64,000 nt of DNA, taken from assembly GCF_030553305.1 (NCBI RefSeq), contig NZ_JARRAH010000001.1, positions 372,001-436,000 of the forward strand, in the 5' to 3' direction. The position numbers were made by a program, and so were the translations under genes. Source of the stretch: Halomarina ordinaria. GTDB lineage: Archaea; Halobacteriota; Halobacteria; Halobacteriales; Haloarculaceae. The notes below the pieces were generated by a model, which searched no databases, had not been told where the DNA came from, and worked only from the letters and a program-made list of their open reading frames with translations. Positions 54,911 to 62,885 of this stretch are shown one piece after another; position 1 is the first letter of the stretch, and the number at the start of each line of letters is the position of its first letter.

Positions 54911-55483
54911 ATGTTCGACAGACTTCGCGAAGACGTTCGCACCGCCTACGAGACAGACCCTGCCGCCAAGCGTCCGCTTGAGGTGGTCCTCACCTATCCG
55001 GGACTGCACGCCCTCTGGTTCCACTACCTCGCGCGACGGCTCCTCGCCGCCGACCACGCGCTCGCCGCGCGCGTCGTCTCGCACGTCGCCCGCGTCCTGA
55101 CGGGCGTCGAGATACACCCCGGCGCGACCGTGGGCCACCGGCTGTTCGTCGACCACGGGATGGGCGTCGTCGTCGGCGAGACGGCCGAAATCGGTGACGA
55201 CGTCCACATGCACCACGGCGTCACCCTCGGGGGGGCCGACTCGGACCCCGTCAAGCGCCACCCGACCGTCGAGGACGATGTGCTCATCGGCGCGAACGCG
55301 ACGCTCATCGGCGACATCACCGTCGGGACGGGCGCACGCGTCGGTGCCGGCGCCGTCGTCGTCGAGGACGTCCCGCCGGGGACGACCGTCGCCGGCGTGC
55401 CGGCGAAGCCCGTCGGCGAGCCGGCCGAGGCCGAAACCGCCGAGGCACCGGACGAAGTGGCGCCCGGCTGCCCGTCGCGGTAG
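54911..55483 (+). CDS. cysE: Serine O-acetyltransferase CysE, 190 aa
   Basis: Makes O-acetylserine from serine and acetyl-CoA, for cysteine synthesis. The N-terminal helices (RLREDVRTAYETDPAAKRPLEVVLTYPGLHALWFHYLARRLL) precede the left-handed beta-helix hexapeptide repeats (GVEIHPGATVGHRLFVDHGMGVVVGETAEIGDDVHMHHGVTLGG, VGAGAVVVEDVPPGTTVAGVPAKPV). The catalytic His/Asp pair is in FVDHGMG and MHHGVTLGG. The C-terminal tail, which mediates cysteine inhibition and binding to CysK in bacteria, is acidic and not conserved. Start ATG at 54911. Confidence 0.93.
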   Translation: MFDRLREDVRTAYETDPAAKRPLEVVLTYPGLHALWFHYLARRLLAADHALAARVVSHVARVLTGVEIHPGATVGHRLFVDHGMGVVVGETAEIGDDVHMHHGVTLGGADSDPVKRHPTVEDDVLIGANATLIGDITVGTGARVGAGAVVVEDVPPGTTVAGVPAKPVGEPAEAETAEAPDEVAPGCPSR

Positions 55484-55512
55484 CGCAGTAACGTGCGTCC
55501 GACTGGTTCCGC

Positions 55513-56118
55513 CTACTCGTCGGACTCGTACTCCGCCCAGATGTATCGGACCGCGTGGCTCCGATAGGGACGCCACCGCTTGGCGAGCGACCGCATCTCC
55601 TCGCGGCTCATCTCCTCGCCGTCGTTGTACAGGGTCTCGATGCCGCGGCGGACCGCGAGGTCGCCGAGGGGGAGAACGTCGTCGCGTTCGAGGACGAACA
55701 GGAGGTACATCCGGGCCGTCCACGCGCCGATGCCGCGAATCTCGGTCAGTTCGTCGATGACCTCCTCGTCCGAGTGGTCGGCGAGGCCGGCGGGCGTCAG
55801 GTCGCGTTCGAGGTAGGCCTCGGCGGCGTGGCGCGCGTACTCGGTCTTCCGCTCGCCGAGGCCCGCCTCGACGAGTTCCGACTCGGTCGCGTTCAGGACC
55901 GCCTCGGGAGTCACCTCGCCGTCGAACAGGGCGAAGACGCGCTCCCTGACCGCTCTCGCCGAGGCCGTCGAGATGGACTGGTTGATGATGCTGACGAGCA
56001 GTCGCTCGTAGCCGTTCGTCCACTCCGGTTCCACGTAGGGGTCGTGGCGGTCGAGGAGGTCGGCCATCACCGGGTCGTCGCCGAGGACCGTCCGCACGTC
56101 GTCGTCGGTGGGTTCCAC
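55513..56118 (-). CDS. DNA-3-methyladenine glycosylase (AlkA-like HhH-GPD), 201 aa, GTG start
   Basis: Removes alkylated bases. The HhH-GPD core reads ELTEIRGIGAWTARMYLLFVLERDDVLPLGDLAVRRGIETLY, where GDLAVRRG contains the catalytic Asp. SIINQSISTASARAVRERVF and AYLERDLTPAGLADHSDEEVI are further AlkA blocks; it lacks the N-terminal beta domain of E. coli AlkA, as short archaeal ones do. The GTG at 56118 (VEPTDDDVRTVLG) is chosen because coding character begins there; a later ATG (MADLLDRHD) would cut a helix. Confidence 0.88.
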   Translation of the reverse strand: MEPTDDDVRTVLGDDPVMADLLDRHDPYVEPEWTNGYERLLVSIINQSISTASARAVRERVFALFDGEVTPEAVLNATESELVEAGLGERKTEYARHAAEAYLERDLTPAGLADHSDEEVIDELTEIRGIGAWTARMYLLFVLERDDVLPLGDLAVRRGIETLYNDGEEMSREEMRSLAKRWRPYRSHAVRYIWAEYESDE

Positions 56119-56383
56119 AGTGCTCGAACCGACGGGCCGAGGGCTCACGACAGTTGCGCATCGCGGACGGTCACGGCCCCGAGAGGGCGGGCCGCCGTCC
56201 GCGGCACGTCGGAAGGGCGGACAGGCACCACTGACGGCGCGAAGCGACGTCGCGACCCGCTTCGCGGCGACGGTCAGGTCACGGCGATGCTGGTCGCGTT
56301 CTCGTACAAGAAGGTCCGGGCGTGAATCGCGCGGCGAGTCGGTCGGCGGCCGGTTCGGGCGACGTCTGTCGACGGCCGAGGGG

Positions 56384-57739
56384 TTACTCCTCCAGCGCTT
56401 CCTCGTCGTCGTCGGAGTAGTCACCGTCCGCGCGCCGGCGGACGTCGACGCGGTAGTGTTCGAGGATGTCGCGCCCGAGCAGGAGGGGGTAGTCCATGTG
56501 GCTGCGGTCCTCGACGCTCGCGGTGACGGTGTGCTGTCGCCCGCCGATACCGATGACGAGGTCGACGACGGGGCGGGCCTTCCCGGACTTGACGCTCCCC
56601 GACTTCACGCGCGTCATGCTCTTGATGGGGCCGGCGCCGATTTCGGCGGCCAGCGACGTGTCGATGCTGGTCCGCGTCGCGCCCGTGTCGGACTTCGCCA
56701 GCGCGCCCGTCGAGCCGCTGGTCCCGCTGACGACGACCTCCTCGATGTAACCGATGAGCGGCTGGTCCTCGGAGTCGTAGGGAGCGACCCGGGGAGCACA
56801 GGAGGGCGTCGAGTCGTCGAGGGTCGCCGAGAGCTCGCGGACCCGTTCGTCGTCGACGGTCCCGCCGGCGCGCTCGATGGCCATCTTCGCGATGTAGGGG
56901 GCGGGGCTGGAGCCGGTGGCCTGGTAGAGGCCCTTGAACCCCGCCGTCGGGTTGACCTCGAGGACGTACCAGCCGTCCTTCCCCTTCACGAGGTCGACGC
57001 CGGCGTAGTCGAGGCCGAGCACCTCGGCCGCGTACAGCGCCGTCTCCGAGGCCTCCTCGGGCAGTTCGTCGGTCATGTCCTCGACGGCACCGCCGAGCGC
57101 CACGTTGGTCCGCCAGTCGCCCTCGGGGGCGTACCGGCGCATCGCGCCGACGATGTGCTCGCCGACGACGTACACCCGGAGGTCGCTGTGGCGCTCGTCG
57201 TCGAGTTCGATGAGCTTCTGGAGGAAGGCCTGTCGGTTGCCGACCTTCGGGTTGACGGGTTCGGTGAGGTCGACCTTCCAGGTGCCGCCGCCGTGCGTCC
57301 CGATGGCGGTCTTGTAGACGCCGACGTCGCCGAAGCGGTCGCGGTTGCGGTTGAGGCCGTCGTTCGACAGCGCGAGCAGGGCGTCGGGGACGGCGATGTT
57401 CCAGTCCGCGAGCGTGACGGCCGTGGCGAACTTGTGGATGGCCGTCAGCACCGCCCCCGGCTGGTTGAGCATCGGGCGGAGGCGGTTGAACGTCGTCGCC
57501 AACCCGAGGCCCTCCGCGGGTTCCTCGGTGTTCGAGAGCAGGAGCCGGTTCGCGACGATGTCCACCTCGGGTTCTATCGCGACGTCGCCGTCCTCGATGG
57601 AGATCGCGGTGTTCTCGGCGCGGAGCCACTCCGGGGCGTGGCCGAGGTCCTCGACGGCGTTGAGGATCGCCTTGGTCTCCTTGCTGTTGTGTAGCGAGAG
57701 GACGCCAACTCGTACTCGGTTTTCATCAGTGGTGGACAT
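56384..57739 (-). CDS. rimK: RimK-type ATP-grasp ligase fused to a retropepsin-like (RimB/DUF785) domain, 451 aa
   Basis: The N-terminal 290 residues are an ATP-grasp ligase of the RimK/LysX type (VRVGVLSLHNSKETKAILNAVEDLGH; YKTAIGTHGGGTWKVDL; LRVYVVGEHIVGAMRRYAPEGDWRTNVALGG; LGLDYAGVDLVKGKDGWYVLEVNPTAGF), which joins an amino acid such as glutamate to a peptide or carboxylate. The C-terminal 150 residues are a retropepsin-like domain with the active-site motif SDTGATRTSI and GRDILEHYRV. Bacterial rimB and rimK are separate; here they are one chain. Substrate is unknown. Start MSTTDENRV at 57739, divergent from the aspartoacylase-like gene. Confidence 0.88.
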   Translation of the reverse strand: MSTTDENRVRVGVLSLHNSKETKAILNAVEDLGHAPEWLRAENTAISIEDGDVAIEPEVDIVANRLLLSNTEEPAEGLGLATTFNRLRPMLNQPGAVLTAIHKFATAVTLADWNIAVPDALLALSNDGLNRNRDRFGDVGVYKTAIGTHGGGTWKVDLTEPVNPKVGNRQAFLQKLIELDDERHSDLRVYVVGEHIVGAMRRYAPEGDWRTNVALGGAVEDMTDELPEEASETALYAAEVLGLDYAGVDLVKGKDGWYVLEVNPTAGFKGLYQATGSSPAPYIAKMAIERAGGTVDDERVRELSATLDDSTPSCAPRVAPYDSEDQPLIGYIEEVVVSGTSGSTGALAKSDTGATRTSIDTSLAAEIGAGPIKSMTRVKSGSVKSGKARPVVDLVIGIGGRQHTVTASVEDRSHMDYPLLLGRDILEHYRVDVRRRADGDYSDDDEEALEE

Positions 57740-57851
57740 AGACGGTACCATTCGCGGCGTCGCCAAATGCGTGCCGGTATCAGCGACGCCCGTCCGGGAC
57801 CCGCGACCGCGAGACGGGGAGGTATTTACCTCGTCACACCAGTGTCCTGCC

Positions 57852-58871
57852 ATGGCAGCGCCCGACGCGTTCACCTACAACGGGGGAACCGTCGCCCCCG
57901 GCGAGACGCAGAACCTCCGCTACAGCGTCAGCGAGACCTACCTCGGCGACCCGGTTCGCATCCCCGTCACCGTCGTCAACGGCGAACGCGAGGGCCCGAC
58001 CGTGTTCCTCAGCGCGGCGGCCCACGGCGACGAACTGAACGGCATCGAGGTCGTCCGCGAGGTCGCCCACACCTGGAACCACGCCGACCTCGCGGGGACC
58101 CTCGTCTGCCTGCCCGTCCTCAACGTCCCCGGGTTCATCGCCCAGCAGCGCTACCTCCCCATCTACGACCGCGACCTGAACCGCTCGTTCCCCGGCAGCG
58201 AGACGAGCACGGGCGCGAAGCGGATGGCCAACCGCATCTTCCGCAACTTCATCGAACCCTGCGACTACGGCCTCGACTTCCACACCTCCACGCGCGGGCG
58301 GACGAACATGCTCCACGTCCGGGGCGACATGGAGCACACGGAGACGGCCCGCCTCGCCAACGCCTTCGCGTCGAACGTCATCCTCTCCAGTGAGGGGCCG
58401 GAAGGGACGCTCCGACGGGAGGCCACGGACGCCGGGACTCCCACCATCACCATCGAGATGGGGGAGGCCCACCGCTTCCAGCGGTCGCTCATCGACCGGG
58501 CGCTCGACGGCGTGCTGAGCGTCCTCGCGGAGTTCGGCCTCCGGCCGGCCGAACAGGTCCGCTGGCCGGGGTGGCGGACCGTCATCGACGACAGCGGCGA
58601 GAAGACGTGGCTCCGCGCCGACGTCGGCGGTCTCGTCGACATGAACTACGAGCGGGGGACGCTCGTCTACGAGGACGACGTCATCTGCACCATCTCCGAC
58701 CCGTTCCGCGCCGACACGGAGACGGTCGAGGCACCGTTCACCGGCCTGCTCGTCGGCGTCCTGGAGAACCCGCTGGTCTACCCGGGGAACCCGCTCTGTC
58801 ACCTCGTGAAACTGGAGGAGAAGACGCTCCGCGCGCTCGAACAGGAGCAGGCCATCACCCGCACGCCGTGA
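57852..58871 (+). CDS. Succinylglutamate desuccinylase/aspartoacylase family hydrolase, 339 aa
   Basis: Zinc deacylase: GPTVFLSAAAHGDELNGIEVVREV (ligands His58 and Glu61), YDRDLNRSFPGSETS (substrate Arg), CDYGLDFHTSTRGRTNM (third ligand His), TITIEMGEAHRFQ. The C-terminal barrel with GGLVDMNYERGTLVYEDDVICTISD and APFTGLLVGVLENPLVYPGNPLCHLV is typical of the larger members. The divergent RimK-type ligase suggests the pair adds and removes an acidic amino acid, a modification/demodification cycle. This is inference from gene order. The start codon at 57852 follows a short leader. Confidence 0.9.
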   Translation: MAAPDAFTYNGGTVAPGETQNLRYSVSETYLGDPVRIPVTVVNGEREGPTVFLSAAAHGDELNGIEVVREVAHTWNHADLAGTLVCLPVLNVPGFIAQQRYLPIYDRDLNRSFPGSETSTGAKRMANRIFRNFIEPCDYGLDFHTSTRGRTNMLHVRGDMEHTETARLANAFASNVILSSEGPEGTLRREATDAGTPTITIEMGEAHRFQRSLIDRALDGVLSVLAEFGLRPAEQVRWPGWRTVIDDSGEKTWLRADVGGLVDMNYERGTLVYEDDVICTISDPFRADTETVEAPFTGLLVGVLENPLVYPGNPLCHLVKLEEKTLRALEQEQAITRTP

Positions 58872-58985
58872 GAAGTAAACCTGTCGGTTTTCGAAGGCTC
58901 ATTCCGTCGCCTCGGGGCCGCTCGACCCCGCGCAGACGGTGAGTTAGTAACTACTATACCCGGTGGCCCCCTGTCACGGACATAC

Positions 58986-59378
58986 ATGAGCCAGTCGTAC
59001 GACAGGGGCCTCGTCGAGGACTTCGGCCGGTGGCGGGACTTCTCCGCCGGCATGTGGGCGTGGGTGTTCCACAAGTTCACCGGGTGGGTCCTCATCGGAT
59101 ATCTCTTCACGCACATCGCCGTCCTGAGCACGGCGACGGTCAGTCCGGACATGTACACGAACACGCTACAGGGGCTGGAGGAACTCCTCCTCGTCCGGTT
59201 CCTCGAGGTCGGCCTGCTGGCGGTCGCCGTCTTCCACATCCTCAACGGCGTCCGCCTGCTGTTCGTCGACCTCGGCGTCGGCCTCGGCGCCCAGGACAAG
59301 AGCTTCTACGCCTCGGTCGTGCTGACGGGCGCCATCGTCGTCGCCAGCGTGCCGACGTTCCTCGCGGGGGCGCTCTGA
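58986..59378 (+). CDS. sdhC: Succinate dehydrogenase cytochrome b subunit SdhC, 130 aa
   Basis: First gene of the complex II operon. Three membrane helices ([76 protein letters not shown]) carry His residues that ligate heme and bind quinone ([18 protein letters not shown]). The overlap TGATG with sdhD shows coupling. The A/T-rich GTTAGTAACTACTATAC region (58941-58958) is the promoter. Confidence 0.92.
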   Translation: MSQSYDRGLVEDFGRWRDFSAGMWAWVFHKFTGWVLIGYLFTHIAVLSTATVSPDMYTNTLQGLEELLLVRFLEVGLLAVAVFHILNGVRLLFVDLGVGLGAQDKSFYASVVLTGAIVVASVPTFLAGAL

Positions 59379-59743
59379 TGGCGGAGCACTACTCCTCGTT
59401 CGAGCGCAAGGGCACCGGTTGGCTGCTCCAGCGCCTGACGGCGGTGTTCCTCGTCGGCGTCCTCGCCTTCCACTTCATGCTACTTCACTTCGTGAACCAC
59501 GCCGCCGAAATCACCTTCATGGGCACGCAGGCCCGCATGGGGCAGGTCGGCTACTTCGCGACCATGTGGCTGTTCCTCGTGACGGCCACCTTCCACGGCG
59601 TCAACGGCGTCTACAACGCTCTCGTCAACCAGGGGCTCTCCGGGACCCAGCAGCGCGTCGCGCGGGCCGGCCTCGCGCTCGCGGCGCTCGCACTCGTCGC
59701 CCAGGGGACCTACGTGGCACTGGCGATGAACGGCTTCCTCTAA
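59378..59743 (+). CDS. sdhD: Succinate dehydrogenase membrane anchor subunit SdhD, 121 aa
   Basis: Three helices: LQRLTAVFLVGVLAFHFMLLHFVNHAAEITFMG, YFATMWLFLVTATFHGVNGVYNALV and AGLALAALALVAQGTYVALA. His residues (LLHFVNH, TFHGVNG) are heme or quinone ligands. It pairs with SdhC to anchor the catalytic subunits on the membrane. The start ATG shares its A with the sdhC stop. Four bases separate it from sdhB. Confidence 0.92.
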   Translation: MAEHYSSFERKGTGWLLQRLTAVFLVGVLAFHFMLLHFVNHAAEITFMGTQARMGQVGYFATMWLFLVTATFHGVNGVYNALVNQGLSGTQQRVARAGLALAALALVAQGTYVALAMNGFL

Positions 59744-59747
59744 CACA

Positions 59748-60632
59748 ATGAGCACGCAACTCCCCGAATCCGAGACCGAGACCGAGACCGAATCCGACGA
59801 ACAGGCGCCGAGCGCGCCCGTCCAGCAGCAGCGGCGCATGGAGCGCAAACGTGCCCGCGCCGAGGAGGAGGAGCGCGAGGCCGTCGAGGAGGAGACGGAA
59901 CTCGACGGCGAGACGTACACCCTGAAGGTGTTCCGCTACGACCCCGAAGTCGAGGGCAAGAAGCGCCCGCGCTTCGACGAGTTCGTCGTCCCCTACCACA
60001 AGGGGATGACGGTGCTCGACGCGCTGATGTACGCGCGCGACCACTACGACTCCTCGCTCACCTTCCGACACTCCTGTCGGCAGGCCATCTGTGGCTCCGA
60101 CGCGATGTTCGTCAACGGGCGCCAGCGTCTCTGCTGTAAGACCCAGCTGTCGGACCTCACCGACCCCGTCCGCGTCGAACCCCTCCCCCACCAGGAGGTG
60201 GTGAAGGACCTCGTCGTGGACATGCAGCACTTCTACGACCAGATGGACGCTGTCGAGCCGTTCTTCCAGACGAACGACCTCCCCTCGGGGCTAGAAGAAC
60301 AGCACCAGACCCGCGAGAACCGCGAGAAGGTGAAGATGTCCACGCGCTGTATCTGGTGTGGCGCGTGCATGTCCTCGTGTAACATCGCGGCCGGCGACAA
60401 CGAGTACCTCGGCCCCGCCGCCATCAACAAGGCCTACCGCTTCGCGATGGACGAGCGCGAGGGCGAGGAGCTGAAACAGCACCGCCTCGAGATACTCGAA
60501 CAGGAACACGGCGTCTGGCGCTGTCAGACGCAGTTCTCCTGCACCGAGGTCTGCCCGAAGGACATCCCCCTCACCGAGCACATCCAGGAACTCAAGCGCG
60601 AGGCGGTGAAGAACAACCTCAAGTTCTGGTAA
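59748..60632 (+). CDS. sdhB: Succinate dehydrogenase iron-sulfur subunit SdhB, 294 aa
   Basis: Carries electrons from SdhA to quinone. The [2Fe-2S] ligands are in FRHSCRQAICGSDAMFVNG and RLCCKTQL. The [4Fe-4S] site is CIWCGACMSSC, and the [3Fe-4S] site is CQTQFSCTEVCPKDIPLTEHI. The N-terminal 60 residues are an acidic leader (ESETETETESDEQAPSAPVQQQRRM) longer than bacterial SdhB. It sits between SdhD and SdhA. Confidence 0.95.
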   Translation: MSTQLPESETETETESDEQAPSAPVQQQRRMERKRARAEEEEREAVEEETELDGETYTLKVFRYDPEVEGKKRPRFDEFVVPYHKGMTVLDALMYARDHYDSSLTFRHSCRQAICGSDAMFVNGRQRLCCKTQLSDLTDPVRVEPLPHQEVVKDLVVDMQHFYDQMDAVEPFFQTNDLPSGLEEQHQTRENREKVKMSTRCIWCGACMSSCNIAAGDNEYLGPAAINKAYRFAMDEREGEELKQHRLEILEQEHGVWRCQTQFSCTEVCPKDIPLTEHIQELKREAVKNNLKFW

Positions 60633-60662
60633 TCCGAAGACACTACAACGACTACTACTACC

Positions 60663-62504
60663 ATGGCAATTCACGAACACGACGTCGTCGTCGTCGGGGC
60701 GGGCGGCGCCGGCATGCGAGCGGCCATCGCGGCGAACGAGGAGGGTGCGGACGTCGCGCTCGTCTCGAAACTCCACCCGGTACGCAGTCACACGGGCGCG
60801 GCCGAAGGGGGCATCAACGCCGCGCTGCGCGACGGCGACTCCTGGGAGGACCACGCCTACGACACGATGAAGGGCTCCGACTACCTCGGCGACGCCCCCG
60901 CCGTCGAGACGCTCTGTCAGGACAGCCCGAAGGAGACCATCCAGCTCGAACACTGGGGGATGGCGTTCTCCCGGGACGACGACGGGCGCGTCTCCCAGCG
61001 ACCGTTCGGTGGCCTCTCGTTCCCGCGGACCACCTACGCGGGCGCGGAGACGGGCCACCACCTCCTGCACACGATGTACGAGCAGGTCGTCAAGCGGGGC
61101 ATCCGCGTCTACGAGGAACACTACGTGATGCAACTCGCGGTCACGGACCACGAGGACCCCGAGGCGCGGCGCTGTCACGGCGTCGTCGCCTACGACATCA
61201 AGACGGGGCGCATCAACGGCTTCGTCGCGAACGACGGCGTCGTCATCGCCACCGGCGGGCCGGGCCAGATGTACGACCACACCACGAACGCCGTGGCCAA
61301 CACCGGCGACGGGGCGGCGATGGCCTACCGCGCCGGCGTCCCCCTGCAGGACATGGAGTTCGTCCAGTTCCACCCGACGACGCTCCCCTCGACGGGCGTG
61401 CTCATCAGCGAGGGCGTCCGCGGCGAGGGCGGCATCCTCTACAACAGCGAGGGTGAGCGCTTCATGTTCGAACGCGGGTACGCCAACAACGTCGGCGAAC
61501 TCGCCTCGCGCGACGTCGTCGCGCGCGCCGAACAGACCGAGGCCAACGAGGGCCGCGGCTTCGAGAACGACAGCGTCATGCTCGACATGCGCCACCTCGG
61601 CGAGGAGCGCATCATCGACCGCCTCGAGAACATCCTCCACCTCGCGGAGGACTTCGAGGGCGTCAACGCCCTGGAGGAGCCGATGCCGGTCAAGCCCGGC
61701 CAGCACTACGAGATGGGCGGCATCGAGACCGACGAGAACGGCGAGACGTGCATCGAGGGACTGTACGCCGTCGGCGAGTGCGCCTGCGTGAGCGTCCACG
61801 GTGCCAACCGCCTCGGCGGGAACGCCCTGCCGGAACTCATCGTCTTCGGCGCCCGCGCGGGCCGCCACGCCGCGACCCGCCAGCCCGAGACGGCCCAGAT
61901 ACAGACCGGCCCCTCCGCGAAGTCCGAGGACGGCCACGTCGACACGCCCGTCACGCCCGGCGAGATAGACGCCGGGAGCGAGGACGTCGTCGCCGACGGC
62001 GGGGCGCTCCTCGACGCGCCCGCACCCGAGGTCGTCGAACGGACCGTCGCCCGGGAGAACGCTCGCGTCGAGGAACTGATGGAACGCGACGGCGTCAACC
62101 ACGCCGAGATCCGCGCCGACCTCCAGCAGTCGATGACGCGCAACGTCAACGTCTTCCGCAACGAGGCGGGGCTGAAGCAGGCGCTGCGCGACATCCGTGC
62201 GGCGCGCGAGGGTTACCGCGACGTCGCCGTCAGCGACCCCTCGCGGACGTACAACACGGACCTGCTCCACACTATCGAGACGCGCAACCTCATCGACCTC
62301 GCCGAGGCGCTGACGCTCAGCGCGCTGGCGCGCGAGGAGTTCCGCGGCGCGCACTGGCGCGAGGAGTACCAGTTCCGCGACGACGAGCAGTGGCTCAAGC
62401 ACACGCAGGTCGCCTGGAACGACGGCCGCCCGGACCTCTACTACACGCCCGTCATCCTGGAGGGGGAGGGCGGCGAGTACGAACCCAAAGAGCGAAGCTA
62501 CTGA
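60663..62504 (+). CDS. sdhA: Succinate dehydrogenase flavoprotein subunit SdhA, 613 aa
   Basis: Oxidises succinate to fumarate with covalently bound FAD. Marks: DVVVVGAGGAGMRAAIAANE (FAD loop), LHPVRSHTGAAEGGINAAL where the SHT His binds FAD covalently, FVQFHPTTLPSTGVLISEGVRGEGGILYNSEGE, the GGPGQMYDHTTNAV block, and the C-terminal RDDEQWLKHTQVAWNDG. Start ATG at 60663. The stop is 80 bases before the candidate RNA region. Confidence 0.96.
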   Translation: MAIHEHDVVVVGAGGAGMRAAIAANEEGADVALVSKLHPVRSHTGAAEGGINAALRDGDSWEDHAYDTMKGSDYLGDAPAVETLCQDSPKETIQLEHWGMAFSRDDDGRVSQRPFGGLSFPRTTYAGAETGHHLLHTMYEQVVKRGIRVYEEHYVMQLAVTDHEDPEARRCHGVVAYDIKTGRINGFVANDGVVIATGGPGQMYDHTTNAVANTGDGAAMAYRAGVPLQDMEFVQFHPTTLPSTGVLISEGVRGEGGILYNSEGERFMFERGYANNVGELASRDVVARAEQTEANEGRGFENDSVMLDMRHLGEERIIDRLENILHLAEDFEGVNALEEPMPVKPGQHYEMGGIETDENGETCIEGLYAVGECACVSVHGANRLGGNALPELIVFGARAGRHAATRQPETAQIQTGPSAKSEDGHVDTPVTPGEIDAGSEDVVADGGALLDAPAPEVVERTVARENARVEELMERDGVNHAEIRADLQQSMTRNVNVFRNEAGLKQALRDIRAAREGYRDVAVSDPSRTYNTDLLHTIETRNLIDLAEALTLSALAREEFRGAHWREEYQFRDDEQWLKHTQVAWNDGRPDLYYTPVILEGEGGEYEPKERSY

Positions 62505-62575
62505 CCGGCACGACTTTTCTCGTTTCGAGAGTGTCCCACATCAGTGACGTGTCGAGGATATAAGTTATGTGGCCG

Positions 62576-62734
62576 AGGCATCACGGGTACGGCACCCATG
62601 CCTATATGACCCCTGGGAGAGAACGCTTCCCCGTCAGCGGAAGGGCATGCGTGGTAGAAGTCTAACCGTCGGGACAGACATGTCCGTGACGGGAACCTGC
62701 TGGGCTTCGCGTGGTTCGATTCCCGCCCCTTCCA
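62576..62734 (+). ncRNA. Candidate structured RNA with tRNA-like 3' end
   Basis: A TATA box GATATAAG (62557-62564) precedes a hairpin AGGCAT/ATGCCT with inner GGGT/ACCC (62576-62603). Then a 7-bp pair GGAAGGG (62639-62645) and CCCTTCC (62727-62733) followed by A encloses an arm GCGTGGTTCGATTCCCGC (62709-62726) like a T arm with one bulged base, and stems GAAGTC/GGCTTC, CCGTC/GACGG and GGACA/TGTCC nested in the middle. The middle does not fold as a normal D/anticodon arrangement, and the base after the acceptor is not U, so it is not a normal tRNA. It may be a tRNA-derived RNA or an unrelated structured RNA. No gene is seen in 62505-62885 otherwise. Confidence 0.45.
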
Positions 62735-62885
62735 CTCCTACCGACGACTGCTGTGACTGAACGGTACGTCGCGTCATTCCCCCGGTCGACGCGGTACCGT
62801 GTAGCTTCGGTCGACGCTGTTCTCATAAATCTGTCGCCCGTTCCCAGCGAGAAAGGCCTATGCGGGTGGCCCGAGGACTGCGGGT

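Noticed and set aside
62639-62734. A normal tRNA gene
   Set aside because: The acceptor and T loop look right, but there is no D arm or anticodon arm in place, position 8 is not U, and the T stem has a bulge. Reported as a candidate RNA instead.
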